Part shown: positions 20,101 through 29,837 of the stretch, in pieces
How the letters are laid out: each line of letters begins with the position of its first letter
How positions within the stretch are numbered: the stretch's first letter is position 1
Origin: Bipolaris cookei
Taxonomy: Eukaryota > Ascomycota > Dothideomycetes > Pleosporales > Pleosporaceae
Assembly: GCA_002286855.1 (NCBI GenBank)
Contig: NRSV01000001.1
Span: forward strand, 310,001 to 374,000
DNA length: 64,000 bases
Reading direction: 5' to 3'
Program-made: the position numbers and the translations under genes
The notes under the pieces: model-generated
Told to the model about the DNA's origin: nothing
The model's database searches: none
The model's input: the letters and a program-made list of their open reading frames with translations, nothing else

Positions 20101-20708
20101 TGGCCTGACTTTTGCTTCCTTCTTCCTGTCGTGCTTTGGTACTCTAGTAACCACTTCTAGCTCCCTCGCGCCGCCAGTCATCCTGCTGTTAAGGGCTTCA
20201 ATTGCTGCTCGTCACTGCCTCGACTGGGCCTTGTCCAAATCGCTGCACCCCTCAGCCTCACTCGTCTCAATTCCGGCGCGGGGTGATTCGACAAATTCCC
20301 CGCTGTCAAAAGTCGCCGCCTTCCTGGTCTTGGTGGTCGCCGTTGCTCCGTCTGACGGCCGTATCCCATCGGCATCACTAGTTCCTATTTTCGCATTGCC
20401 CCCGGCTCAAATCTCCTCAGATCGTCCGTCGCCCGGAAGCAGTGGGAAGCCAGTTCCCGTGCGACTACAAGACTGCATCTAACGCTGTTGCAAGCGGGGC
20501 GCCAAGCCACCACATCCGCCATATCGCCATCATCAGCTACAAAATAAACGCCGGCTCCTCATCGCCGTGCGCTTGGACGCTGCCAAAACCATATTGGCTA
20601 TTGTGTTTTTTCTTTGCTTTCTCGTGGGCGCAGTCACTCCTGACGTCAGGGCGCTGATTCGTGTTTCAACGCACGCGCGTCGGCAAGCGAGCAAACAGTA
20701 AACCCAAG
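17152..20708. other. 3.5-kb upstream region without a recognised gene
   Basis: No supported gene. A strong hairpin lies at 17788-17824 (separate entry), and a smaller inverted repeat at 18300-18342 (ATTATCGATA and TATCGATAAT). From about 19400 to 20700 the plus strand is pyrimidine- and GC-rich with runs of CTGCTG/GCCGCT type. This looks like promoter and a long 5' leader of the gene starting at 20709. Open frames in it have biased composition and no recognisable domains. Confidence 0.45.
17788..17824. repeat. 37-base nested hairpin
   Basis: TGTAGCGCC at 17788-17796 pairs exactly with GGCGCTACA at 17816-17824, and inside it AGCCC (17802-17806) pairs with GGGCT (17809-17813) across a 2-base loop. 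This gives 14 base pairs with a small internal loop. It is followed by a GT-rich stretch. No gene boundary is known close by, so a terminator role is only possible. Confidence 0.55.
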
Positions 20709-21821
20709 ATGCAGGCCGTCATGGCGCAACCCTCACAACCCTCCGCCTACGGAGCCATCCCTCTGCGCCGCAAACCCGTAACCAACCCAGCCGTAGCAGT
20801 GCGACCCATATCCCAGCAGCACCAGGTCTACAACGACAACCAACTCGGTCATTCACGAACGCGAACAACAAGTTCTGGTGTATTTCCAACCCCCTCACCC
20901 ACTACCGCAAACATGAATTCGCAATACCCAACCCAATACCAAAGCAGCCTCCGCCGAACTCCCACCTCATCCACCAGCTCTACCAACGGCACCCCCAACC
21001 GCTCCAACAGCGGTGCTCTTCGCCGCTCTTCATCAACGCGCTCGGGAGGTAACTCGCCCACCTCGTATGTTGCGCTGATGCGCAAGCAAAAAGCCACTGT
21101 GTGGTGTGATCGCGCCCAATACGAAGACCCGCGCATGCTCGCCCAACAGCGCCAGGCCAAGATGCGAGCAAACATGGAGGTTGCAGGCGGACCGCACCAC
21201 GCTCCACCGCGCACTGCTACGGGAGGGTCAGGCATGACCGGCGGGGTTCGATCCAAGATTGGTCGTCATCACGGCTTGCCAAAAGCATCATTGTACGCTC
21301 CAGTCACCTACGCAGGATCCGGGGTACCAATGCGATTGAGCGCTTCAGAAGTAGACGAGGGTGACGACGAGGATGCAGGCTCAATGAAGAACGGGCAGTA
21401 TCACCACCGCACTGGCTCCGGCCGCAGCTCCCTAGGTTCAGGTCGCCGTATATCCTACGCCAACCCAGCCGGTCGCATATCCTCCAACAGCACACCGCCA
21501 CAGAATTCATCTCCTGATGGTGAGCTTGCCGACCTCAAAGAAGAGCCTACTCCTTCACCTGCTGAATATGACCCCCACGCGCCCAGCGACACTAGCTACT
21601 TTCACCACACAAAAACAAACGCGAGTACCGGCAGTGGGAGCAGTGGAGAGCGCAATTTTGGCGAAGTTGGTCAGATGCCTGCGCCAGAACATTTGAGGGC
21701 TCCTGTTGTCACAGACAAGAAGGTCAGTAAAGATGATCTGGTCAGGCGAGGCAGTGTGGATGAGCGGACCATGACCATGGGCCCACGACTCTTCGTTGCA
21801 AACCCAGACCTCAGTGACTAG
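20709..21821 (+). CDS. Conserved low-complexity fungal protein of unknown function
   Basis: A single exon of 370 residues starting at ATG 20709 (MQAVMAQPSQPSAYG). The upstream in-frame extension begins only with GTG. Most of the protein is disordered: Ser/Thr/Pro/Arg-rich from 40 to 120, with SSTSSTNGTPNRSNSGALRR, and Gly/Ser-rich later. One compact block stands out at about residues 125-160: YVALMRKQKATVWCDRAQYE then DPRMLAQQRQAKMRAN. A second short one (SKIGRHHGLPKASLYAPVTY) is at about 185-205. I believe these blocks are kept across filamentous ascomycetes, but I know no assigned function. An acidic DEGDDEDAG stretch follows, and the C-terminus ends GPRLFVANPDLSD. The many SP/TP and RRxS-like sites suggest phosphorylation, by inference only. 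Confidence 0.82.
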   Translation: MQAVMAQPSQPSAYGAIPLRRKPVTNPAVAVRPISQQHQVYNDNQLGHSRTRTTSSGVFPTPSPTTANMNSQYPTQYQSSLRRTPTSSTSSTNGTPNRSNSGALRRSSSTRSGGNSPTSYVALMRKQKATVWCDRAQYEDPRMLAQQRQAKMRANMEVAGGPHHAPPRTATGGSGMTGGVRSKIGRHHGLPKASLYAPVTYAGSGVPMRLSASEVDEGDDEDAGSMKNGQYHHRTGSGRSSLGSGRRISYANPAGRISSNSTPPQNSSPDGELADLKEEPTPSPAEYDPHAPSDTSYFHHTKTNASTGSGSSGERNFGEVGQMPAPEHLRAPVVTDKKVSKDDLVRRGSVDERTMTMGPRLFVANPDLSD

Positions 21822-23160
21822 CGAATGAGGACAAGAGGCTGTTTATTATTTCTGCGATACCCGAAACAACGATTTTACTACTGATACTGAGCTTCGCGCA
21901 TGAGTACACCATATTATGGGAGAGCTGGTCATTCCATCAAATGCGAACCATTGTCAGCAGTTTTTTTTTCTCTCCTATTCTTTCGTTCAGGACAACAGCG
22001 TTGTCAAGTATTTATTTTCTTTAGCCATTACTTCTGTATTTTCGTTTGTTTAAGCATCTGCAAAAGCAGGTTTGAGGGATTGGGAGTTTTGGCTTTTTCT
22101 GCTTTGGATACGCAGCTACAAGACGGGGTTTCGTATCGTCACAGCAGTGACTTTTTTCCTTTATCTGTTTGGCTTAGACTCAGCGCATATGGCACACCCT
22201 GGTGGTTCGCTCACTCATCACCATCACCAGTACTACACCTTTGTATATACCACACCACAACACAACCGCCATGGTCGCATCTGCTCTATAGGCAACGACT
22301 GATTGATTACACGCATACATACATACATACATACATACACACACAACATAAGCATAAACACTATATCATTATTCTATTGGCTGCTCATCGCCTCGTTTGC
22401 ACCCTCAGAATACGATCCTGTCCCCACCTGTCTTCGTCATTTGCTTCCGTGTTAACGTCATCCCCCCGGTGATGCATCCACTCATCCACGGAAGTGGAAG
22501 TGGACTCTTGCCGTGCAACACTATTAATGAAATCATCCGGCAACTTTGCGGCGCGTGGATAAAGGGGCGGTGGCAACAATTAGGGCTCGCCCGAGCCGAG
22601 TCGATCATCGCGCGCGTACCTGCCAAGACGTCTGCCCGCAGCCGACCATGTGCAAGTAAGGGTGGCGAGTGGAAATGAAGCATATGAAACCTTGGCTTGT
22701 TTGATAAGAAGAAGCTGACAGACGTCGGGTAGAATGGTTTGGCCATGGTTGCGATTAATTAGTTTTGAATCAAGATTGTCTGGGGCTGGCGGGAGTCGGC
22801 CGTGGGTGGGGGTGGCGCTGGGGATCAGGGTCCAGGGCAGGGTTGAGCAAGCCAAAGTTTGTAAAGAGAGAGCTTTCCATATTGATTGAAAGGCAAGGTT
22901 TGGTAATATAGTAGTGCAAGAGAGACGGCGCATCTTTGAAGGCGTGAGGACAGATTGGACGTATTGCTTGGCTTTCAATATGCTGTTGTTCACGGGCCGA
23001 CGAATAGTACCGTCGCCTTTCGCGGCGCGTGTCCCTGCCAAGATGTACAAACATGGTAACTCACCGTAACAGACGTTCACCACGTCCGCAACCACATCCT
23101 TGCGTGTGGAGAAAATAATCTTCCAGCTCCCCAAATAAGCTTCCCGGAACAGTATACATC
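21822..23160. other. Region between the 20709 gene and ERG7
   Basis: 21822-22300 is probably 3' untranslated sequence of the preceding gene. A short CATA microsatellite lies at about 22313-22340. 22400-23160 should hold the ERG7 promoter and 5' leader. Minus-strand open frames here show no recognisable domains. Confidence 0.45.
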
Positions 23161-25519
23161 ATGGTACATGCCAATGGCACAGTGAAGCGTGGCGCGCCCA
23201 AGAGAATCTTGAACGATGCAGTCGGAGTGTCCAAAAATAAAGATGGCCATGAAAAGACGGACTACACAAGATGGAGGCTGAAAGACGACCGTGGATGTCA
23301 GACATGGCATTATCTGCAGACTGACGAGGAGATGAAGGCCTGGCCGCAGAGCACAGCCGACAAGTACTTCCTAGGCCTCGACACTGTATGTTTAATCCCT
23401 TCCTTCAGCCACCCCGGTATGGCTGCACTAGAGTTTCAACATCCCAACTGACTGGTGTAGGAACAACCAAAACTCAAGCCTGCAAGGACACCCCTCGAAG
23501 CGGCGGATAATGGCCTCTCCTTCTTCTCCCAACTCCAACTCCCACCCGGCAACTGGGCCTGCGAATACGGTGGCCCAATGTTCCTGCTCCCCGGCCTCGT
23601 CATCGTCTGGTATGTCACCGAGACACCAGTTCCAGCCTCCCACGCAATCGAGATCATAAACTACCTCTTTGCGCGTGCACATCCAGAAGATGGCGGGTGG
23701 GGATTACATATTGAAGGCGAGAGCACCGTGTTTGGAACGTCTATGAACTATACCGTGCTCCGTCTACTAGGTGTGGATGCCGAAGACCCGAGGATGCGCA
23801 AAGCACGAGAGACGCTGTGGAAGCTGGGTGGCGCGCTCAACGCACCACACTGGGCCAAGTTCTGGCTGAGCGTCTTGGGCGTGACGTCCTGGGACATCGT
23901 CAACCCATGTCCGCCCGAGTTATGGTTGCTTCCAGACTGGGTGCCTATTGCGCCCTGGAGGTGGTGGGTTCACATGCGCCAGGTCTTCCTGCCTATGTCG
24001 TATATCTACGCAAAGAAGTGGTCGTATCCGCTAAATGATCTCACCCGCCAATTAAGGGCGGAGCTACTCATGCAGCCATTCGACACCATCAACTTTGGAG
24101 CATATCGCAACACAATCTCGCCCACAGACAACTATCATCCCAAGTCTGCTTTCCTCAAGGTATTATTCTGGTTCGTAGTTGTCATATGGTTTCCCTTCCT
24201 TCGCACTGAGCGATTAGCGAAGCGTGCAGAGGAGCATGTACTCTGGCTCATTGAAGCCGAAGATGAGAATACCGACTATTCAAACTTGGGTCCGGTCAAC
24301 GGTCCCATGAACACATTGTGTGTGTACATCAGAGACGGCCCTGATTCTCATGCCGTCCGTGAGCATCTCAAGACACTCCCAGAGTTCATGTGGGTCAAGG
24401 ACGAGGGTATGCTTATGAATGGCACCAATGGTGTTCAATCATGGGACACTTCGTTTCTGATTCAGGCTGTCGAATCGTGTGGCTGGTCCAAGGAAAAGAA
24501 GTGGGAACCTATGCTAAGGAAATCGCTCGAGTTCCTGGAGGACCAGCAAATTCTTGAAGAAGCCAGAGATCAGCACGCATGTTACCGCCAACAGCGTAAA
24601 GGTGCGTGGGGCTTCAGTACACGCAAACAAGGATACACCGTCAGCGACTGCACTTCAGAAGGACTCAAGAGTGTCTTGATTCTGCAAAAGGACAGCCAAT
24701 TCCCCCAACTCATCGACGAGAGACGCATCAAAGATGCCATCGACGTCCTTCTCACTATGCAAAACGCCTCTGGCGGCTGCGCATCATACGAACCCACTCG
24801 CGGCAGTGTCCTCCTCGAGCACCTCAATGCCGCCGAAGTCTTTGGCCGTATCATGATTGAATACGACTACCCCGAATGCACCACAGCCGTCGTGACCGCG
24901 CTCCACATGTTCCAGCAACACTATCCGAACTACCGCTCCGCCGAAATCTCCGCCTTCCGCGACCGCGCCGTAGCCTACATCCGCGATGCCCAGCGGCCGG
25001 ACGGCTCCTGGTACGGCAGCTGGGGCATTTGTTTCACCTACGCCGGCATGTTCGCCCTCGAGTCCCTCAAGTGCTCCGGCGAGCAATACGACAATTCCGA
25101 GCGTGTACGTCGCGCCTGCCAATTCTTCCTCGACAAGCAGATGGCTGATGGCGGGTGGGGCGAGACGTACAAAAGCTGTGAGGAAGGTGTTTGGCGTCAG
25201 CATCCTCAGAGCCAGGTTGTGCAGACTGCGTGGGTGATTATTGGGATGATTGAGGCGGGATTTCCAGACAAGGAGCCTCTGCGAAAGGCGGTGAAGCTGA
25301 TTATGCAGAGGCAACAGGAGAATGGAGAGTGGTTGCAGGAGGCAATTGAGGGGGTTTTTAATAAGTCTTGGTGAGTTTTTTCCTTTGTCCCCTTCCTGTT
25401 CTGAACGCAAGGCTAATGAGGGCAACAGTATGATTTCTTACCCCAACTACAAATTCATCTTCCCTATCAAGGCGCTGGGTATGTATGCGAAGCGGTTTGG
25501 AGATGATGCACTTTTCTGA
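23161..25519 (+). CDS. ERG7: Lanosterol synthase (oxidosqualene cyclase)
   Basis: This enzyme cyclises (3S)-2,3-oxidosqualene to lanosterol, the first sterol of the ergosterol pathway, on ER or lipid-droplet membrane. Exons are 23161-23385, 23461-25370 and 25429-25519 (741 residues). Introns are 23386-23460 (GTATGT...TGTAG) and 25371-25428 (GTGAGT...AACAG). The catalytic Asp lies in VSDCTSEGLKS, the DCTAE-type motif with Ser in place of Ala. Repeated QW motifs are visible: EDGGWGLHIEG near the start of domain 2, RKGAWGFSTR, QRPDGSWYGSWG, ADGGWGETYKS and QENGEWLQEA. The membrane-binding helix region fits LKVLFWFVVVIWFPFL. The start MVHANGTVKRGAPKR is unremarkable for fungal homologues, and the length fits. 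It ends ALGMYAKRFGDDALF. Confidence 0.96.
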
Positions 25520-26588
25520 GGATATTGAGGGGCGGGAAGGGGGGCAACGAGGGAGAGAAGCAGATTGAGGTATCTCGAAAGCGAGACGGTGATGAGAAAA
25601 CGTGGCTGTTATGAATGAGTAAGTATGTAATAATCCTAATGCCCTAGATTACGATTATTGTTATTTTTTTCTTCTCCCCTCTCGATCTTATCTTGGATCT
25701 AGTGAAGCAAATATACATTGTTCTATGCAGACGAGATCATAATACTCAGGAGAAACATATGCTCCAAGTACAATTCTATATATCACACCACAACTACCTT
25801 TTCTTCTTATGCACTCCCTTGTCCGTATTCCTACGCTTTACCATGTACATCATTCTACATCTTGCCAACGAACGCATTGCACAATATGTATGCACCACCG
25901 CATCCACTATAGGCTCCGTTAAAAAAAACTCTACAACGATCCCAATCGCACAAAGTTCAAGTAAATCATTCTAACAATCCCGCTTCTCGTCTCCTTTCTT
26001 TCCCTTCTCTTCCCCCGCCCCTCTTACCCTATTTTTTTGGAAAGGTCGTACATAGTACTGGCCTCTTATACCGCAGTGGAATCGGCGGCCTCGGGTGCTA
26101 CGAGAAGCCTTTTTGCACAGATTACAGCGTCTTCCGGACTTTGAGAGTAAAGAAGTTTGTACTACGAGTTACGTAGCCGGAATCCGCGTTTGTTCAGAAG
26201 TTCTTGCGGCGTAGGAGATAGTCTCTGGCGTTTCTCTCTGCTTCTGGAATATTAGGGGTAAGTAGGGGGGTGAGCGTTTGTTTGTCTTGCGCAGGGCAGG
26301 GTGATTTTTTCTTGTGCTTGGGATGTGGTAGATGTAAGCAACAATGGTTATTGCTCGTTGATTGATATTGTGTCTCTTTGTTGATCTTGGTCTGCTTTGC
26401 TAATTGCACGTGTGATAATTTACTAACACTGAACAGCTGATCTAATTCCCAGTCTGCAGGACTCTTGTTGTTAGTGCATAGGGCTCCTGTCTAAGGCTTT
26501 TTTGCGGGTTCTGGGGTCCTGATCACACCTTGGCCTATGATACAACTGCTACTTTTACGTATAACACGAGAGTGGGATATAAGTCTAT
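25520..26588. other. Convergent intergenic region, ERG7 and WDR89-like 3' ends
   Basis: There is no gene. The sequence is AT-rich and poly-T/poly-A rich, as expected for two convergent 3' untranslated regions. Small open frames in it have no recognisable content. Confidence 0.5.
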
Positions 26589-27956
26589 CTAATACGGCTT
26601 AAATCTAGCCTTTTCCTTGTCTTTCTTCTCCTTGCGCTTCTTTTTCGCCGATGTCGCACCGTCACCTTCGTGCATGTCTGCGCTGTCTGAAGTCTTCCAA
26701 GCGCGGATCTGGCCGTCTTCACCACAGGTGTATGTGGTGTGTGTCTGGGAGTTTAGGGTTAGGGACAGTGTATAAGATTGAATGGGGGAAAGAGGTGGTG
26801 TGTTACTTACATGTATATCAGTGAAGAGATCGCGAACGATTTCTTCGCCGTGAGCGCCTGCAAGCAATGCGGCGCTTGCAAGATCGAAGGTGTAGTCCAA
26901 TGGGCCGTTGGTGCCTTTGGTGATGGGCATGAGAGTGGCTTGTTTCTCGCTGTGTGGTCCTTAGCTTTTGAATTGTGATTGCAGAGTTTCTTGTCAGAAC
27001 AACGTACCTGTGCCTCCCGGCTGCTACGAATGGCTGCGCGCCAATCCAGCACAAATCAATTACGTACTCGCAGCCCAGCTCTTCTCTCACATCACCGCAC
27101 ACCTTGGGTGCTGGCTCCTCTTCTTCCTCTTTCTGGCTCTGCAGCGCGTAGAAACTCACTGTCTCGTCCGTGCCAATAGCGTACATGTCTGTGCCGGGAT
27201 ACAGGAAGCCTGCATGGGCAATGGCAGAGCCGTGGTTAATAACTTGGTACAAGGCGTCGTCTTCATCTGCCTGGGTGCTGTCGAAGATGTTGACAAGTCC
27301 GTCTGTGCTGGATGAAAGGAGTAGGTTTGGGAGAGAAGGGTGCAAGGAGAGGTTTGTCACGGTGTCTGTGTGGGAATCTATGTAGGAGCGCAAGGGTGCT
27401 GAGAGATTGCGCTGGTCCCTGGGAATAAACTTAGTACAACTTGATGGATCAAAGGCATGGTAGAACGTACCAGATGTAAACTGGAGAGCTACTGGGTCCG
27501 TCTTCTGGGTTCTCAATGCCGGCTGCGACGAAGTTCTTCTCAGCATCGCATACTAGTGCTGAGACGAATTTGTGTGCTGTACTGCTCGTCAGATGCTATT
27601 TCCTAAATCTGGACTATTTAAAACCAACGGCTCTCGATTTGCAAAATTCTTTTCTTGCTTCGCTTGTCCCAGAACTTTACCAATCCATCTCTTCCTGCAG
27701 TTGCAACTACGTTGCTGGGCGCATCATTTGCTCTTTCTAGGCACGTGATGTTGTCGTGGGCCTTGGCGACGTGACCGTCGGATTGTAGATCTGCTGTCAG
27801 AAAGCGGAGAGAGTCGTCTGATGATATCAAGGCTAGTTGGTCGGTAAGGGAGTAGGTAAGAGGGTCTTGTCGTGGCGATGTGGAGATGATCTTATAAATG
27901 TATGAGCCAGCTAAAAACCCGGCATCAGTGCTGGCGATTTCTCTAAAAGACGCCAT
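26589..27956 (-). CDS. WD40-repeat protein, WDR89-like
   Basis: Five exons: 27956-27629, 27576-27471, 27418-27008, 26949-26811 and 26744-26589, giving 379 residues from ATG 27956 (MASFREIASTDAG). All four introns (52, 52, 58 and 66 bp) have GT and AG ends; the first uses GTTGGT with a CTGAC branch-like site. WD40 blades are visible: AHDNITCLERA then ATAGRDGLVKFWDKRS, LVCDAEKNFVAAGIEN, SHTDTVTNLSLHPSLPNLLL then STDGLVNIFD, and TYTCGEDGQIRAWK. The C-terminus is a Lys-rich tail (KKKRKEKKDKEKARFKPY). Order and spacing fit the WDR89 family, of unclear function, possibly nuclear or nucleolar. The last intron contains two TTAGGG units on the plus strand (26753-26764). Another WD40 family cannot be fully excluded. 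Confidence 0.85.
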
Positions 27957-28750
27957 ATCAAGAGAAGCCAGAACAAGTGTTTGGTATCGCCAGGGTCGCG
28001 GCGAAGGTGTAATTGTCACGGAGTATGAGGTTTGATTGATTAAGGTGACGAGAAGAAATTTTCACAGCAATGAGCACGAGGTCTTTGCCTCACTCAAGTC
28101 CAGTGCACATCATGAGTTCCTGTCATTCAGGGTCGCAATTGTAATATCTCGACTGCAAGAGCGAGGCCCGTCTCAGATAAACATCTTTCCTGAAATTGGC
28201 ATAGGTAGTAGGCTGATGTACTGACGTAGGCGCGTTCTGAGGTTCAGCACAGAAAATGCCAGTACTACTCATCGCATCACGTAGCTTCAGTCAGCGATAC
28301 AGAAGCCATCTAAGCAGATAGCAACATCACCAACACATGACGTATGTAGCCTTGATATGAAACTCGTGCAGACACAGCATTCGTCGACACAAGCGATTAA
28401 TACAGGCAATCCCTCTCCGATCCCTCCAAAAGCCCCATCCACTGACATAACGCCAGCAGACAAAGTAGGCAGTCACTCCTGCAGTTCAGCACGTCAAGCG
28501 CTCATTGCCGGCGATATCGAGGTTCGTTGGAGAAGAAGAAGAGCATGGCGGGCGCACGCGAGAAAATATCGGGTGTCAGAGAAGCGAATGACTAAGCAGC
28601 GTAATACGAGCTAGCTGATTGGTCAGACGGGGGACCTCGGGAATCGGGAAGATTTGGGCTGGCGAAGGATAGCACGGGTATTGAGGACGACATCATCCAC
28701 CCCTCGACCACCTCTCGACCGACAGTCAATTGCTATCGGGACACACCATC
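27957..28750. promoter_or_regulatory. Divergent promoter region between WDR89-like gene and SDH3
   Basis: This roughly 790-bp interval lies between head-to-head genes. It must contain both promoters. No conserved TATA box or CCAAT element stands out clearly. Open frames within it are short and unsupported. Confidence 0.5.
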
Positions 28751-29371
28751 ATGGCTTCTCAGCGCATTTTTCAGCTCGGCCTGCGACGCGCAGCTGCGCC
28801 GGGCTTGAGGGTGCAGCCTGCAGGACGCATGGTTCAACGGAGGTATGTCATAGCAGCTGCAAGAGCACTACGACGAAGCTTTTCTCAGCCCCCATCCACA
28901 CCAAGAGCCATAGTAACAAAAGGATATAGACTCGCAGCGACCGAGCATGCTTCCCAGTCTCAAGCTGCTGAGATCCTGGCAAAGCAGCGCATCAACCGTC
29001 CAGTCTCGCCCCACCTTTCCGTCTACAAGCCTCAAATCACCTGGATTGCTTCAGGGCTCAACCGTATCACTGGTCTCACCCTGTCTGGCTCTCTTTACCT
29101 CTTCGGAATCGCATACCTGATTGCACCCTACACTGGATGGCACCTTGAAACACAGTCGATGGTTGCGGCCGTTGCTGCTTGGCCCGCGGTGGTCAAGGCT
29201 GGTGTTAAGACTTTCTTCGCACTCCCCTTCTTCTTCCACTGCCTCAATGGTCTCAGACATTTGGCCTGGGATGTTGGTGTTGGATTCAAGAACCAGCAAG
29301 TCATCCGCACTGGCTGGGGTGTTGTTGGATTGACAGCCACCATGACCCTTTACTACACTTTCCTGGCATAA
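28751..29371 (+). CDS. SDH3: Succinate dehydrogenase cytochrome b560 subunit (SDHC), mitochondrial
   Basis: This is one of the two membrane anchors of respiratory complex II, carrying haem b and part of the ubiquinone site in the inner mitochondrial membrane. The N-terminus is an Arg-rich presequence (MASQRIFQLGLRRAAAPGLR). The mature part begins near EILAKQRINRPVSPHLSVYK, followed by SGLNRITGLTLSGSLYLFG and the haem-ligand segment FFHCLNGLRHLAWD. Three membrane helices are visible. An 87-bp stretch at 28843-28929 has GTATGT and ATATAG borders and is divisible by three without a stop. I take it as an intron (spliced product 177 residues, joining MVQRR to LAATEHASQ), because reading through would insert 29 poorly conserved residues into the presequence. 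This subunit is a known SDHI fungicide target. Confidence 0.92.
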   Translation: MASQRIFQLGLRRAAAPGLRVQPAGRMVQRRYVIAAARALRRSFSQPPSTPRAIVTKGYRLAATEHASQSQAAEILAKQRINRPVSPHLSVYKPQITWIASGLNRITGLTLSGSLYLFGIAYLIAPYTGWHLETQSMVAAVAAWPAVVKAGVKTFFALPFFFHCLNGLRHLAWDVGVGFKNQQVIRTGWGVVGLTATMTLYYTFLA

Positions 29372-29837
29372 ACAAGCAGCGGCTGGTTTAGAGCAAGACT
29401 GGTCTTGAAAAGAAAGGTCGATTAAGAAGTGGGGATGGTTGGAATGCAAAAGGCGGTCGAACTCTGGAAACATCAAGCAACAATGGGAACAGGAGTGGGG
29501 CACATCTAGGACGATAGTGAGGAAGCCAACATGTATTATGTATATTTTGAATCAAACATTGCATGTGCAGCCACATGCGAGCAAGTACAAAGAGGATTTT
29601 ATTCTTGTTCTTGTATTCTTTCGTTAGTTGAGGAATTGGATTCAGCTAGAACCTACTACTTAAGCATTGTGGTATGGAGCAAGCCTATAGTACTCCTCAC
29701 TAGCCCTACGGCACGTGATTACGTGTCGGGTGTACATCGTCCAATTGGCGCGTAACCGTGTCGGTTGGATCCGAGCGGGAAAGGCGAAAACCAACACCAT
29801 AGTCGTTTGAAGCCGCAGTTTGAGATGCGTCGTCGCA
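29372..29837. other. Short region between SDH3 and the Crb2/Rad9-type gene
   Basis: It holds the SDH3 3' untranslated region and the promoter of the next plus-strand gene. No other gene is seen. Confidence 0.5.

Noticed and set aside
19467..20482. Several overlapping GC-rich frames with Leu and Ala runs
   Set aside because: Composition follows CTG/GCC repeats; no domain, and the region looks like a promoter and leader.
22580..23134. Minus-strand frame of 184 codons upstream of ERG7
   Set aside because: No domain and overlaps the expected ERG7 promoter; starts at a non-conserved site.
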